Positions 24,574-40,300 of a DNA stretch of 64,000 nucleotides are shown here, one piece after another. Position 1 is the stretch's first letter; every line of letters begins with the position of its first letter. The stretch is from NCBI RefSeq assembly GCF_037038585.1, contig NC_092525.1:31894367-31958366 (forward strand). Reading direction: 5' to 3'. The stretch is from Patagioenas fasciata. Taxonomy: Eukaryota; Chordata; Aves; Columbiformes; Columbidae. The translations under genes and the position numbers were made by a program. A model generated the notes under the pieces. It searched no databases and was not told where the DNA came from. It saw nothing but the letters and a program-made list of their open reading frames with translations.

Positions 24574-25527
24574 GCAACTCTCCGAAGTCTCCCGAAAGAA
24601 CGAAACAAACGTGGTTTAATCTCGTGTTTTGCAAAGTGTCAAGTGTTAACAACAAAGGCAGTCCCCGGCGCTGGACGGGTTCGAGCGAACCTCTCCTCTC
24701 TTCCCGCGAGGAGCAGGCTTGGGGCAGCTCTGGTTAAGCCGGTCACTGTCCTCCTTATCCTCCTCGGCTCCCCGCAGCACCCCCCCACACACAGGAGGTT
24801 TCCCACTTCGTCTCTACCCCGCCCCGGCTTTCGGTGCTCACAGCTGCAAGGTGCCGCGGCGCCAACAGCTGCGGGCTGCAGGAGAGATTCCGTTTTATTC
24901 GTTTTCGCGTTATCGTGGTTCGCGCTGGATGGGTGAATCAGTCCCTCCGACAGCAGCAGCCTCTCAGACGTCGGGTTTAGGCTGTCAGGTTTATAACGAC
25001 TCTCCCGCCCGTCCCGACAGCAGCCCTGCCTTGGCCAGCCTGCTCTGGGTGGTGGTGACCGATAAGCCGTTTCGAGGGTGCGTTTTGCTGGCCCCGCTTC
25101 TGCCGCGGCTGCCGGTGCGGGCGCAAACATGGAGGCGCGGTGCGTCCATGCAGCCCAGTGTGGCCGCGCTCCCCCGGAGGGACAGCGATGCACATGACCG
25201 CCCCCCTAGAGCCCTCAGGCCCCTACTCGTGCGACAAACGTTGCCCGGCCGCTGCTGTTGCCTCTTCCCCACGATCCGGCAGCCGCCGTCGTGCCGGCAT
25301 CCCTCCTCCGACGGGCCGGGCACGGCTCGCCGTCGGGGCGCCGGAGCGTGACCGGGGGCGGCGAGAGGCCGCGTACCCGCGCTCCGGGAAGGGGGGCGAG
25401 GGGAGCGGGACCGGGGGCGGTGGCCCGAGCCACCTGCGCGCCGCCACCTGGCGCGCCGCCCCCGGCGAGCGACCCCTCCCGGCCGGCGCCCCCGGCCCTC
25501 ACCGGCGGGCTCGGCGCCTCCCCGCAG
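24561..25527. other. GFI1: CpG-rich sequence between GFI1 first exon and start exon
   Basis: If the proposed first exon is right, this is the 3' half of GFI1 intron 1. GC and CpG density climb again from about 24.8 kb into the start exon. Transcription could also begin inside this stretch. Confidence 0.5.
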
Positions 25528-25644
25528 GTCGCCTCCCCGCCGCCGCCCCGCGGGAGACTCGGGGGTGACGCTCGCCGCCCGCCGCCGCCGTGCCCGGCGC
25601 TTGGAGAGGGAGTGCGGCCGCGCCGGCCGTGGCAGCACCCCACC
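25528..25644 (+). other. GFI1: GFI1 5'UTR part of the start exon
   Basis: 117 nt lie between a plausible acceptor (CTCCCCGCAG ending at 25527) and the GFI1 ATG. They are extremely GC-rich. If transcription starts within the island instead, the 5'UTR would extend further upstream without splicing. Confidence 0.45.
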
Positions 25645-25759
25645 ATGCCGAGGTCTTTCCTAGTGAAGAGCAAGAAAGCGCACAGCTACCACCAGCCCCG
25701 CTCCGCCGACGAGGACTACAGCCTGCGGCTGGAGACGGTGCTAGCCCAGATCTGTGCAG
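25645..25759 (+). CDS. GFI1: GFI1 coding exon 1: start codon and SNAG domain
   Basis: GFI1 is a nuclear C2H2 zinc-finger repressor required in haematopoietic, neuroendocrine and inner-ear hair-cell development. This exon encodes residues 1-38 plus one base. It begins [20 protein letters not shown], the SNAG motif that recruits the LSD1/CoREST demethylase complex, and matches vertebrate GFI1 exactly as I know it. The ATG sits in a good context (CACCATGC) and nothing upstream in frame extends SNAG, which must be N-terminal to work. The donor is G|GTAAGA at 25760 (phase 1). The six exons joined give an uninterrupted 406-codon frame; human GFI1 is 422 residues, the difference lying in the poorly conserved middle. 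GFI1B has a near-identical SNAG, but the exon 2-3 sequence ([24 protein letters not shown]) identifies GFI1. Confidence 0.97.
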
Positions 25760-26018
25760 GTAAGAGTCCCGCGGTCGCAGCCTTGTTTGCGGCGGACAGA
25801 GCCCGCCCGCCCCGCATCACCCCGTTGCCAGCGGCACCAGCGCCGGCCGGTAGCTGTACCCTCCGGCACCGCAGCCCCCGCGGGACGTCGGAGGGGCTGA
25901 TGCGAGGCTGGAGAGAGTCCGGCAGTAAAGCTTGGTGGGAGCGGAGCCGCCGCGGGAGGTGACTGGCTCCCACTGCCGACCCTCACTGAGGAGTTCCCTC
26001 GCCCTCTTTGCCCTGCAG
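25760..26018 (+). other. GFI1: GFI1 intron after coding exon 1
   Basis: A 259-bp GC-rich intron with GTAAGA donor and CCCTGCAG acceptor. It stays open in one frame for part of its length because of base composition only. Confidence 0.9.
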
Positions 26019-26225
26019 ACAGCAAGATCCCCGAGGACACGGGGCTGTGCCGCACAGTCCTGCCCGATCCGGAGCCTTCCCAGGGGCGCTTCTCCCCGGA
26101 ATCCCACCTTACTGAGGCCGCCGATGGCACCTCCGATTCAGCGCCGAGCTGCGAGGGCAGCGTCTGTGACAGGGTGTCGGAGTTTGAGGATTTCTGGAGA
26201 CCTCCCTCGCCCTCCGTCTCGCCAG
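26019..26225 (+). CDS. GFI1: GFI1 coding exon 2: intermediate region
   Basis: Encodes residues 39-107 plus one base, starting by completing an Asp codon. It contains [10 protein letters not shown] and [20 protein letters not shown], the recognisable GFI1 stretch between SNAG and the proline/serine-rich linker. This part of GFI1 is thought to contribute to repression and protein interactions but has no folded domain. The acceptor is CCCTGCAG ending at 26018 and the donor CCAG|GTAGGG at 26226, phase 1 on both sides. The first half (residues 39-60) differs most from the mammalian sequence as I remember it. Confidence 0.95.
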
Positions 26226-29200
26226 GTAGGGCAGGGGAGAGCAGCCCTCAGCGAGGGTCCGGCCGGGTGTCTGTGTGGGTGCCGAGGGGCTAAGTCTCAT
26301 GGCTGGGCACTGCAAATCTGTCCCTTCCACTCGTTTTTGGGTTGTCTCTTTCGGGTTGCTTTTCCAGCCTGTCTCCCACTGCTAAGGGAGCAGTGGGTGA
26401 CAGGCTGTGGAAAAGTTGTGATGCCATCAGCCGTTGATTTTTTTGTTTCTGATTAATGGTTAGTGGCAGGCTGGTTATGTTTTAAAGGTCCCAGCATTTT
26501 CCTACAGGGTCCTGCTACTCAGAGTTTAGATGTTTTTTTTGACACAGTAAAAATTTATACGAGGCTATCTATGTAGCTGTAGTAAACAGCGCTGACTTTG
26601 TGTTTCGTACTACCTGCTACATGTTTTCCCTAACTCCCTTTCAGGTTATTTCTTGCCTATAAAAAGGATCTCTCTCTCACTCTCTCCCTTCCCAGCTCCC
26701 TCATTTTTGTTTTATTTGTTTTTCTAAAAACGTATTCGTAAAAAACAGATGAAAATAATGACGGTCAGATTTAAACACCCCAGATCCAGGAAACTCACAC
26801 TTATGGCTGCAGTGCCTGTCTTTAGCTCCCTCGTCCTGCCTTTGATGTGGTTGGAGCAGTGGGAGATGCTGTCCCCAGCCTGGCGCAAATACTTATCTCG
26901 TTTAAGAATACAATGGTGTCATTTTATAACAAATATATATATATATATATAAACCCCACCTTTTATTGCCTTGGTTAAAAAATGACAGCTGGAAAAAAAA
27001 AATTGCTGTCTTAGTGAAGGAAAAATTGTCTCAGCTTTACCGACTGAGAGCAAGATGCCAGCAAACGAATATTTAGTCCTGTTTCCCCACTGAATTTAGC
27101 ACTTTGTCTTTATAGTGTCCTTGCATATCAACGGCTGTTTGTAATGATGTGGGTTTGCATTTTTAAAGCCTCCCTGTCTTTTAAGAGTCCTAAAGCCCTT
27201 TGAGTGAACATTCAAAATGCTGCTCAGTATTATCACAGTCAGCCACGGGGCAGTTTCAGTCTGTGCAAAGGACAGACGGGACCAAATACAGCAATGTATC
27301 AGTCTCTCTTTTGCTAATACTTCTGCATAAAGTGTAGCAATGTGTGCAATTTTTATTCTAACGAATACGTCCTTCTCCTTCCCCAAATAATTATAATTTC
27401 TGCATGGGAAACAGACCATTTTCATGAGGTGTCTAAAAAACAGAAGTAAAATGGAGCAGGTATTTACCAGAGCCGCTCTGCCTTTTCCTTCTTCCCACTC
27501 CTTTCTTCCCCCGCTGTGGGACTCATTAGCTCCCTGCCAACCATCCAGCTACCCAGGGCAGGTATCTTTGCAAAATAAGGGTGACACCCCAGATGAAGAT
27601 TTTTTGGAGGGAGTGGGGGAGGCCAGTCTTGGGACTGTCTGATCCCACGCACGGGAGGAACAGAAAGGTAAGAGACTCCAAGCGCCATAAGGAAAGAGCT
27701 TTATTAAATGAACCTCGATGCATTGAGAGAGGTTCTGTTACATTAATGATGAAGGCAGTGGCAGCAGGGTTAGATAGTAGGGTTTCCTCTCATAGCCCCC
27801 CCATCCGCTCTGCCTTCCAGCTGCTTTGTCACATTCATTGCAAAGCTGAAATTTGTGCCTAGGTCACTTCTGCAAGATGCACTGGTGAGAGACTGGATTT
27901 CTATGATTGTGTTTGTCTGGGTGGGGCACAGGTTTTGTGCTTTGACAGGCAGGGCAGATGAGAAATTATGTTTCTAAATCATGCTCAGGGCAGGTGCGGT
28001 GAGTAGTATGATCACCCCCTTATTCCTAGAAGTGAACGTAGGTGCAGGTTACACTTCAATACACAGTGAAAGCCAGATTTCAGGTTTCTTTGAGTGCTGT
28101 GCTGCTGATCCAGGCGGGCATGCACAGACATAATACCTGTTAACACTCTAATATGTTGTTGACTCCATCAGTGCAAATCACTTTGTTATTTAACCTCACT
28201 TTCTACCTGTGTCTGTAATCATATGTGTTTGCATATACAGAAGGTGCCTGATAGCTCAGTGCAGCAGTTTATTAGTATCTCTTGATAAGTCTGTTGATGC
28301 TGCAGTCTTGAAGAGAGGTTTTTACTGGCTAAAAATGAGTTTTGCAGAGAGTGTGGTGTTCTGTGGTCTGTGGAGGAGGACACTTGAATCTTTCTTTGCT
28401 GTGCATATCAATCTGTTGCCAACCATTTCAGACTGAGTTTGCCTTGCCTTCAAAAAAGGCCATTTATGTTTTTTCTCCCAGAAGTGGTCTATATAAATGC
28501 TTCACAGAATTGGTAGGAAGAGGAGGTAGAATCTGTCCCTCCTTTCTCACTCCTTGGAGGCCTAGAAGCTGTGGAGTGGAGGGGAGAGAGACACCGAAGC
28601 TCCCTGCAGTGTGGCAGAGCAGGGTTTGCAGGTCACCTTGACAGTGGGAACAGGCTTGGATAGCTTGAGCTTGCCCATGAGAAGCATGGTGTGAGTGACT
28701 CATCTGCACTTGTGCTTGAGAGGTCTCCAAAGTGTGTGAGGTGATGGAAGGAACGTTGCACGCAAACTGATCTGTGGTACAATGTTTACCATGTCCCATG
28801 TTGCCAATTCCAGGGTCTCAAAAATCAGGTCAGCCTTCCCTCTTCTCACTCAACAGACTGGCTTAGAAATCAAGATTGTAAGTAATACCTTGTGGATATT
28901 CAGTTCTAGTGTTGAAATATTGAGGGTTTATGTTTTCATGCTTTTCTTTACAACCTGGGCTAGAAGTTGACTATAAGAAAAAAAAAAAGTTGAACAAGCA
29001 AACAAAAGGAAAGCTGAGGGCCTGATGAAATCATGCAGTTTCAAGAGCTGGGGCTTTAAGATAGTTTTGAATCTTGTGATAAAATCGTGAGAGATGGCAA
29101 CACTGAAACTGGATGCAAAGACACAGGGTAGATGATGTGATGCTGACCACAACTTTGCAGTCAGTGCAGAACAGGAAAAATCATGCTCAGCACCATGTCA

Positions 29201-30784
29201 GCTAATTTGATTTCATCGCTCTGTTCAAATGTCCCAGTTGATATGTGCACATATGTTTCCAACCAAAAGACTGCTAATTTCAGTGAAAGAATTTGAGACT
29301 ATTAACCTCTGAAATTATGTGAAAGATAGGAAACAGTCAAGTCATTCAAAGTTCAATTTTCACCTCATTTCTCACTCCATTCTGTAACTCTCCATAACTA
29401 TCTGCCTATCCAAATGGATAGCCTGACACATCATGCCTTCCTTCCCTAGCCCACCTCTTGTTTGTTAAAGGTTGAGAAAGCCATGGGAGCTGTGAAACTG
29501 ACAGGAATGAGAAAAAGCAAGAAAGCAATTGTAGGTGGACATGTTTTTGTGTAAGGGAGGTTATTCTGGAAGCCCAAGTTTTAAAGGATGCCAGTATCTC
29601 TGAGAAGCATCAGCACTTCAGCAGTTAACTGATTCACCTTTTCATTGGCTCACTGAAACATTTGTCCAATGGAGACATTTGACTCTCCCATTGCTGCTGC
29701 CTGTTGTGATGAAGAGTGAAAGCAGAGCACCTTGGGCATTAATCAACATCTTTGGCTGACACAGTTGGGGTCTGGTACCTCATGTTCCCTATCCACCTGT
29801 GCTTTCCTCTATGCGAGGCTCCCTGAGCATTTGTACCTTTAGATGCTTATCTCAAAGGCTGCTTTGCTGCCATTTTGTCAGACTCTGCTATGGGCCACCC
29901 AGGTGTGATTTGTCTTGTGGTGCCCACTGCCCTGGTCATTGTCAAAGGTGAGCCTCTTAGAGCCAACTGAAGCCATCTGAGCTTGTTCTGGTGGAAGATT
30001 GCTTTGATTATGACTGCTAGGAAAATCTTTTAATCTCTTCAATTTTTAATGTGACCTATACTGATGATTTTGCAAAGCCCTGCTTTGGGTGGACTCAGTT
30101 TCTTCACTTGGAGAAACTCAGAGCAATCTGAATCACTCATGTTTTTATTTAGATGAGGACTCATTTATTTTTTTCTGAAAAAGTGAGGCATGACATTCAA
30201 GCACCTCAGAAGCTGCTCTCTGTTTCAATTATGCTGTAGTATAGTTATGGACAGTTGTGGCATGAAGTTGAGAGACTAGATTTGGGCATTAAATTGCGCA
30301 ACAAGCAGTTTTTAGTTTTGCTGAACAGGTGAATCTCGGCATGCTTGCTCCTTTTGGCACCTCTGTAATGTCATATGTATTATATGGATGTGTGGGATCT
30401 ACATCAGAACTCAAAGATGTGCACTGTCAGCTTTGATGCCCATCTTGGGACACTGAGAAAACCAAAGGCAGTTGCAGACTGAGTTGTTTAGTGTCTCAAG
30501 AGTCAGATCAGTGCATACACACCTGGGCACCCAGAGATGGAAGCAGACAAAATTAGTGGCTGCTTTAAATAATCTGGCTGAGACAGCAGGTCAGTAGGTA
30601 GTCCTGGATGCACAGACATTGCCATACAATATGACACGTTTCTCATTAGAGATGAAAGGGTGACCATAATGTGAAGTACAGGGTTCTGGTTCTGGGCTCA
30701 AGTCTGAGTGCTGAGATGACTCTCTCTTGTGATACTGCCTGGATTGTGAAGCGCACTAATTTCCATGCCCTTTTGTTTCTGCAG
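26226..30784 (+). other. GFI1: GFI1 intron after coding exon 2
   Basis: A 4.6-kb intron with GTAGGG donor and TTTCTGCAG acceptor. It holds an (AT)n repeat at 26933-26951 and short A runs, but no exon, transposon or RNA gene that I could recognise. Confidence 0.9.
26933..26951 (+). repeat. (AT)n microsatellite
   Basis: About nine AT units within the second coding intron of GFI1. Confidence 0.9.
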
Positions 30785-31200
30785 CCTCAGAGCGATCTGT
30801 GTGTCCGTCCTTAGATGAAGCACCCCCCTTCTCGGTGCCCTTCAAACCGTACATGTGGAACAGCCTGGGTGGCTCTGAGCTGAGGCACCTTGTGCAAAGC
30901 TACAGGCCCTGCCCAGCGCTGGAGCGAACCTCAGCCCTGGGGCTCTTCTGCGAGCGAGGCTCTGAGCCTGCCGTCTACAGTGCAGAGTGTAGCTCTTCCC
31001 TCGGACTTTATGGTGACTTCAGCTCCACAGCCCCAGGGCTGTTTGAGCGGCCACCAGCAGCACCACCCAGACTCTTTGCCGAGACACAGCCTGGGCTGCA
31101 GCAAGAGAAGGGCCCAGGTGGCATCAAAGTGGAGTCAGACCTATTGTGCCGCCCATTGCTCATCAGCACTGGCTCTTACAAATGTGTCAAGTGCAGCAAG
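30785..31200 (+). CDS. GFI1: GFI1 coding exon 3: middle region and start of zinc finger 1
   Basis: Encodes residues 108-246. Conserved GFI1 landmarks in order are [43 protein letters not shown] and GIKVESDLL. The exon ends inside zinc finger 1 with both of its cysteines (Cys241, Cys244). The central part (about residues 150-215) is shorter than the alanine/glycine-rich stretch in mammalian GFI1 and accounts for most of the length difference. In mammals this region binds partner proteins; here only the flanking blocks are clearly conserved. The acceptor is TTTCTGCAG ending at 30784; the donor CAAG|GTAGGG at 31201 is in phase 0. Confidence 0.96.
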
Positions 31201-31283
31201 GTAGGGATCTGTTTCTCCCACACTGGTTATGACTCTTCCCCTTCTCCTTGGTGAGCTTGACCCTGTGTGCTCTCTCCCCTCAG
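31201..31283 (+). other. GFI1: GFI1 intron within zinc finger 1
   Basis: A very short 83-bp intron splits finger 1 between its Cys pair and its His pair. It reads open for 54 bp from exon 3 but has a clear CCTCAG acceptor. Confidence 0.93.
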
Positions 31284-31421
31284 GTCTTCTCCACACCTCA
31301 TGGCCTTGAGGTACATGTGCGCCGCTCACACAGTGGCACGAGGCCCTTTGCCTGTGACATGTGTGGCAAGACCTTTGGCCATGCAGTCAGCCTGGAGCAG
31401 CACAAGGCTGTGCACTCACAG
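31284..31421 (+). CDS. GFI1: GFI1 coding exon 4: zinc fingers 1-2
   Basis: Encodes residues 247-292 in phase 0. It completes finger 1 (His257, His262; sequence [16 protein letters not shown]) and encodes finger 2 (Cys270, Cys273, His286, His290). All zinc ligands are present, and the sequence is nearly invariant across vertebrate GFI1. Fingers 1 and 2 are not thought to contact DNA bases directly and serve in protein interactions. The donor is CACAG|GTGAGA at 31422. Confidence 0.97.
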
Positions 31422-35241
<3,820 letters not shown>

Positions 35242-36415
35242 ATTCCAGCTGCAGTACAGAAAGCACCTACAACACTATGAGAACAGACTTCCTTGGCTCT
35301 CCCGCTGGATCCAAGCCCCGTCCTAAGCACAGACTCTGGCATTACCTTCCTGACCAGGAGCTTGGAGAGAAGTGGACAGGCCCAGGCATTGACAGCTCAA
35401 CCTGAATGACTGTGAAAGCGGAAATTAAACGCTGGGGTCTCTCTCTTCTCTTCTCTGTTTCTGAAATAACACTGGAAAATAAGCCTGTTAGATATGAAGC
35501 CTGATACTCCAAAGATGGATAAGCTACCAAATACCTGAAGCTGTAAAATATTTTTCCCATGGCCAAGATGAATCCCTTGAAGTTTCCAGTAGCCTGAATC
35601 ACCTTGCAGAGAAACATGAGTATAACAATGTTTACATGGTAAGGACAGAGAGCCATCAGCACATGGTGCAGGGAGCACTTGCCTTGGTTGAGTTTTAGTG
35701 CTAAACGGCTTTCACTCTTGGTTTCCTGTCAGGAAAACCTGGAGGATCAGGACTGAACTGTGCGGTTTGACATCTCACTTGTTTTTAAGCAAAGGTACTA
35801 GCTTGGACCTGATCCTGCTCTCACTTGTTCTGGTGCAAATCAGGAGCTGCATTAACAAAGAGGCCCTTTTTAATTTCCGAGAGCCATCTCTTTGTGCAAG
35901 GCCTGGCTGTGTGCATGTGTTTGAAGCATGGGGGTTACTTCTTGCTACATCCACTGGGGAGAAGGAAGCTTGTGAAAGATGTGGAAAAGCCAAAGCACAG
36001 AGTTATGCCTTATAACTACAAACCCATCCAACAAGTGATCCTGACTGAGGAGGGCAGGAGCACTGAGGAGGCGCAGACTTGCTGTCCAGAACCATTACTG
36101 ACTTCGGCGTTCTGGCTTGATCTAATAACTGGAAAATAGCTACTTAATAGCATCATTTGTATATTTGTTTTTGGGTTTTTTTCAATTTTTAAATGGAAAC
36201 TCTGCTGAGGTGGGCAGGAATCATAAAAGTATAATTGACTGAATTTGCCTTAAATGACCCTGCATGTACCTCAGTTAAAAAAAATGCTGGTTTTACTTTG
36301 TTGACCGGTTTGTAAATGTCCTTATTAAGATTTTATGGAGTGTCCTATGTTTATTGGTACATATTTATTGGAGTAATGTTATAAGTTAATAAAGTATTGA
36401 AGATGGTCCTGAGTG
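35242..36415 (+). other. GFI1: GFI1 3'UTR
   Basis: About 1.17 kb from the stop codon to just after the poly(A) signal. The distal third (from about 36130) is strongly AT-rich and contains at least one ATTTA pentamer near 36365. The cleavage point is estimated. Confidence 0.8.
36388..36393 (+). terminator. GFI1: GFI1 poly(A) signal AATAAA
   Basis: A canonical AATAAA lies 1.15 kb after the stop and is followed within 20-30 nt by a GT/T-rich element, as expected for a functional cleavage site. Confidence 0.8.
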
Positions 36416-37345
36416 ATTTTTATTTAATACATAACTTCAGCACATTTGTGAATGTCAGCCATTACGATATACCCCAGTGATGGTCAGGGATATGGTATTC
36501 GAGGAGATAATGCAGGCACAGCAGAATTCGCGCGAGGGCTCTGGTGGTTACGGAGCACAACTGCCATACTTATTTGTCCAGCTGCCACTGATTTCAGTTA
36601 AACACTTCACACTTCGGAAGACTGGGGTATGCTGTGCATAGGCTTATCACCATGAAAGGGTTTAGAGGGGAAACAGCAGTTTTAAATGTCTGCTTTGGAA
36701 ATTTAGACTGTCAGAAGTCCCTGCTTAGCCTGGGAGGAACTTGAATGCCCTCCCACAAGATTAAATGTCTGTGCCGGGGAGTTTGCAGGGACACCTGAGC
36801 AGCAGGTGCATCCTTTACACTTAAACCTGTTGGGACTCACAGAATTGCCTTTTGCCTGCCTGCCATGTCAGCAGGGCTTGCTCCATCTGGCAGCCACAGC
36901 CCACACAAAAGAGAAGGAGGAGGATGATGGAGGGGTCCTTCGTCCTTTTTGCAGCAGAGCGCGGCATTGCAGCCTGAGCTTTTATACTTGCACATACCCT
37001 TGCGTGCCCACATGGATATATACTCTTATTTCCAGCGTTGTACTTTTATTCTGGATAAAACCAGTGAGCAGAGGCCCCCTTTGGCTGCTGGGCTGGCCCA
37101 GCCCTGCAGGCACGCCGGCCCGCCGAGGGCCATGGCACTCCACCTGCCAGCACTGCTCAGGTCCCGCCGAGCTTCTGCTCCCTGCCACCTCCCTGAACAT
37201 CAGCCACGGCCCCTCCTCACCGGGCTGCCCTTGCAGGCTGGGGCTGAAGCGTTATCTCCACAGGGGTAACCAAGCACACACCACTTGAGCAGGGGTCAGC
37301 TCTGCCACACACAGTCTCTCACACCAGGATTTCATAGATGAGGCT

Positions 37346-37351
37346 TTTATT
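37346..37351 (-). terminator. Candidate minus-strand poly(A) signal
   Basis: TTTATT on the plus strand reads AATAAA on the minus strand. It sits at the left end of a GC-richer block (37.35-37.9 kb) and would end a leftward transcript about 0.9 kb beyond the GFI1 3' end. No coding exon supports it, so it may be chance. Confidence 0.2.
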
Positions 37352-40300
37352 GAACAGAAACACAGTCGCAGCAGTCAGGGTGAGAGGCTGCGGCACAGGC
37401 ACCACAGAGGGTACGAGAGGCCCTGAAGGTCACATTGGGCCCACTGTGCTGGGTTAATTAATGCAGATCAGTGTAGGAGACTCAGCAGTAACGGGAAAGG
37501 CCTGGTGAAGCCCTGCACCCCACCCAGATGAGGCTCCAAGGAGAAGCTCAGCAGGTTGGTAAGATAGGCTGGGGGCTGCTCCTGGGGTGATGCTTGATGT
37601 TTATTTTACAGAGAAGCTGCTGTTGTGTTTGGAGTGAGTGCTGGCTGGGGCGCAGCCTGTCTGCCCTCAGGAGGCCATTTTCCTGTCAGGCACGGCCTGC
37701 CTCGCTCCTGCACACCCCGAGCGGGCTCGGTTAAGCGGCATTTACCTTAAAAACTACAACAGCCATGTGTGCCTGCCCTCCAGAACGGCTCATTTTCAAA
37801 TAAGAACACTGGTGTGGTCTGAGCCTGGGGCTGGCTTGGGAGGCTGCTGCTGGTGGGGCGGGAGGGCTCTGCAGCCTGGGTGGCAAGGCTGTTCTTGAAG
37901 GGAAGACACTTAGCAGGTGTTTTTGTTGGTTTAAGTGTGTTTTCCCCTCAGAGTGTCTTGCAACTCACTGTTATACCTCAGGGCATAGGTGTTGAGCCCT
38001 TGCTCAGGCCCTAACCCCTTTGAAATGGCTGTTGGTGGCTGCATGGGAGGGCACCAGCTCAGCTGCTGATTTGGGTTGAAACGCAGCTATCTCTGGGAAA
38101 AAGTCATGGCTTTATGGTGGGGAATTTGAAATGAAGAGCAGGAAAAGAAGATCTATCTGGGGAGAATCAGAACAGGCTACTGAGAGGCTGCGGTGGAAGT
38201 CTGAAGATTGGAAATATCTCTCTCAATGTTATTACTGCATGCCATTAAAAATACATTATGCATATTACATGACTCATTATTCATGAAGCAGGTTCCATAC
38301 CTTTTGTGTGCCAGAGTAACTGTAGAAAGGGTAAGGAGAGACGCTGGAGCACACCTTTGTTTCTTTCGGTAAATTTTTAATGACACCTCTAGCTAACCAG
38401 TTGGTGAAGCTCAGTTCCTGCATAAAAGTGGAAAAGCAGAGCTATCTACAGGACGACTAAGCCTTTCAAAAGCTAATTTGAGCTTGTGTTCATCCACACC
38501 AACGATGATTAAATTACCTATCGAGTGTGCAGAGCTATCAGGATTCAGGGCATTGAAAAACAAGGTGAATTTATCTGATTGATTTGAAAGACATAGATGG
38601 AACAAGTGGGTTAAAAAAAGAAAAAGTCCCTTCCTTATAGATATTATAAAAGTACTCCTGGCAAGCTAACAAACTTGTTACTTTGCCTGCAAAAGTTGTT
38701 TTGCTTGTCCAGAAACAAATCTATTAGTTCGAATCAAAATGCTTTATCCAAATCAGTTAGCAGGCTGAATTAATTCATGAGGCAGAAACAAAGCAACTTA
38801 TTAGGTTCCATCCTTATGCCGAGCAGAGATATTTAAAATTAAAATATGCAAACATCATCTGTGTTTTCTATACAGCCAGTTTCCAAAAGCTGATAGTAAC
38901 ACTCAGATTGGATATTGCAACACGAGGGAGAGAACAGCTCTTCTGGCTCTTGCTCCTTCCGCAAGCAAAACTTCTGTTGCAGTTGATGGGGGGTAGGGAG
39001 GAAGAGGTTTCTAGAATAAGCCCTGGGTGAAAGATTGCAAGAGTCATGCAACTGTATTTGCAAGCTGTGCTGCTGTTCTATGGTGATAAAGTGGCGCTCC
39101 TCAAGTCTCTGCATTTCCCTGCCTCGAGAGAGAAAAAACAAACAGGTCAGTTGTGTCAAATTCATCTCCAGTATAACCCCAGTTCACATCAGGAATGAAT
39201 TTTGCCTTTATTTATGGTTTGGGTCTTACTCTAAACTTAATAGTGAAATATAGCTCAGCATACAGCCCTTTGAGGGAATTCTGATTTAGAAAAGCACTGT
39301 AATACGCATGTAAGTCAATTAAGTGCTTCTCTAGCAGGGACCTTATGAGATGCCTGCTTGGAGTTAAAATTCCAGAGATCTTCCCTGCCGAATCTTGGAC
39401 CTAAGTCCATGGCCAAACCACATCTTGTCTGTCTGGCATATTTTCACCCGCATTGGAGATGGCTTCTGAGAATGCCAAGGGTAATTGCAATCCTTCTTTA
39501 TGTATTTGTTTGTTTGTTTTTTAAATGTCAGCAGGATAGTGGTAATTTCTAGTATTTTTTTCCTCTGAATAATAAAGCAATCTAATAGACTTAAGGCATG
39601 TAAACATCTGTAATGCATTATAAGGCACGTAAGGTGAGGGAACCGGATTTGAAAATATATTTGCACATCTAAAGCAGCAGACAAGTCTGAGTATGTATTG
39701 GGTATGGGTATCTAGTTGTGTCTTTGCCCAATGAGTTGTGGGGGAGGGAGAAAAAAGAAAAAAACAAAACAGAACACCAAACCAAACAAAAAACAACACA
39801 GGAGTCTCAGAAAATTTCCTGAGTTTTTACCACACCAGTTTGTAATATACACAACATATGGACTATAAATAGAGGGAGCACATGCATCTGGAAGAAAATA
39901 TTTCATACATTATAAAAACGCTGGCCACACCTTGTTAGAATAATGTTGCCTAACGGATTAACCTGGAGCATGTGATAAATCTTTCAAATAAGACGAAAGC
40001 AAAGCACTTTTATGTGCTTGTTCCGACAGGCTGCTTCTCATCTGCGTTTTTTTTTTTTCAGTAAAGATGACATGACAAAAAATACTGAATAAGACAAACC
40101 TAGAAAGTAAATAATGTGACAGCTAATTAAATGATTTTGTTCTTTTAATACCATCCAGCCAGCTTTCTAATACGTGTGTGATCTCCCAGCCAGCCCTGGG
40201 TACTATTGTGCATGGGGCACATCCAGGCTCAGCTTGCCCAGGTGCTGGCCACAGTCACCAGACTCCTCTGCTCCAGCAGCCCAGGTGGTGCCTCGGCCGC

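Noticed and set aside
23758-24936. A 392-codon open frame on the plus strand starting at the ATG of the proposed GFI1 first exon
   Set aside because: It lies wholly in a CpG island where stops are rare, reads through a strong splice donor at its fourth base, is rich in Ala, Arg, Gly and Pro, and overlaps equally long frames on the other strand.
24991-25962. Frames of 150-230 codons around the GFI1 start exon
   Set aside because: They overlap the true GFI1 exons in other frames or on the opposite strand and have GC-driven composition.
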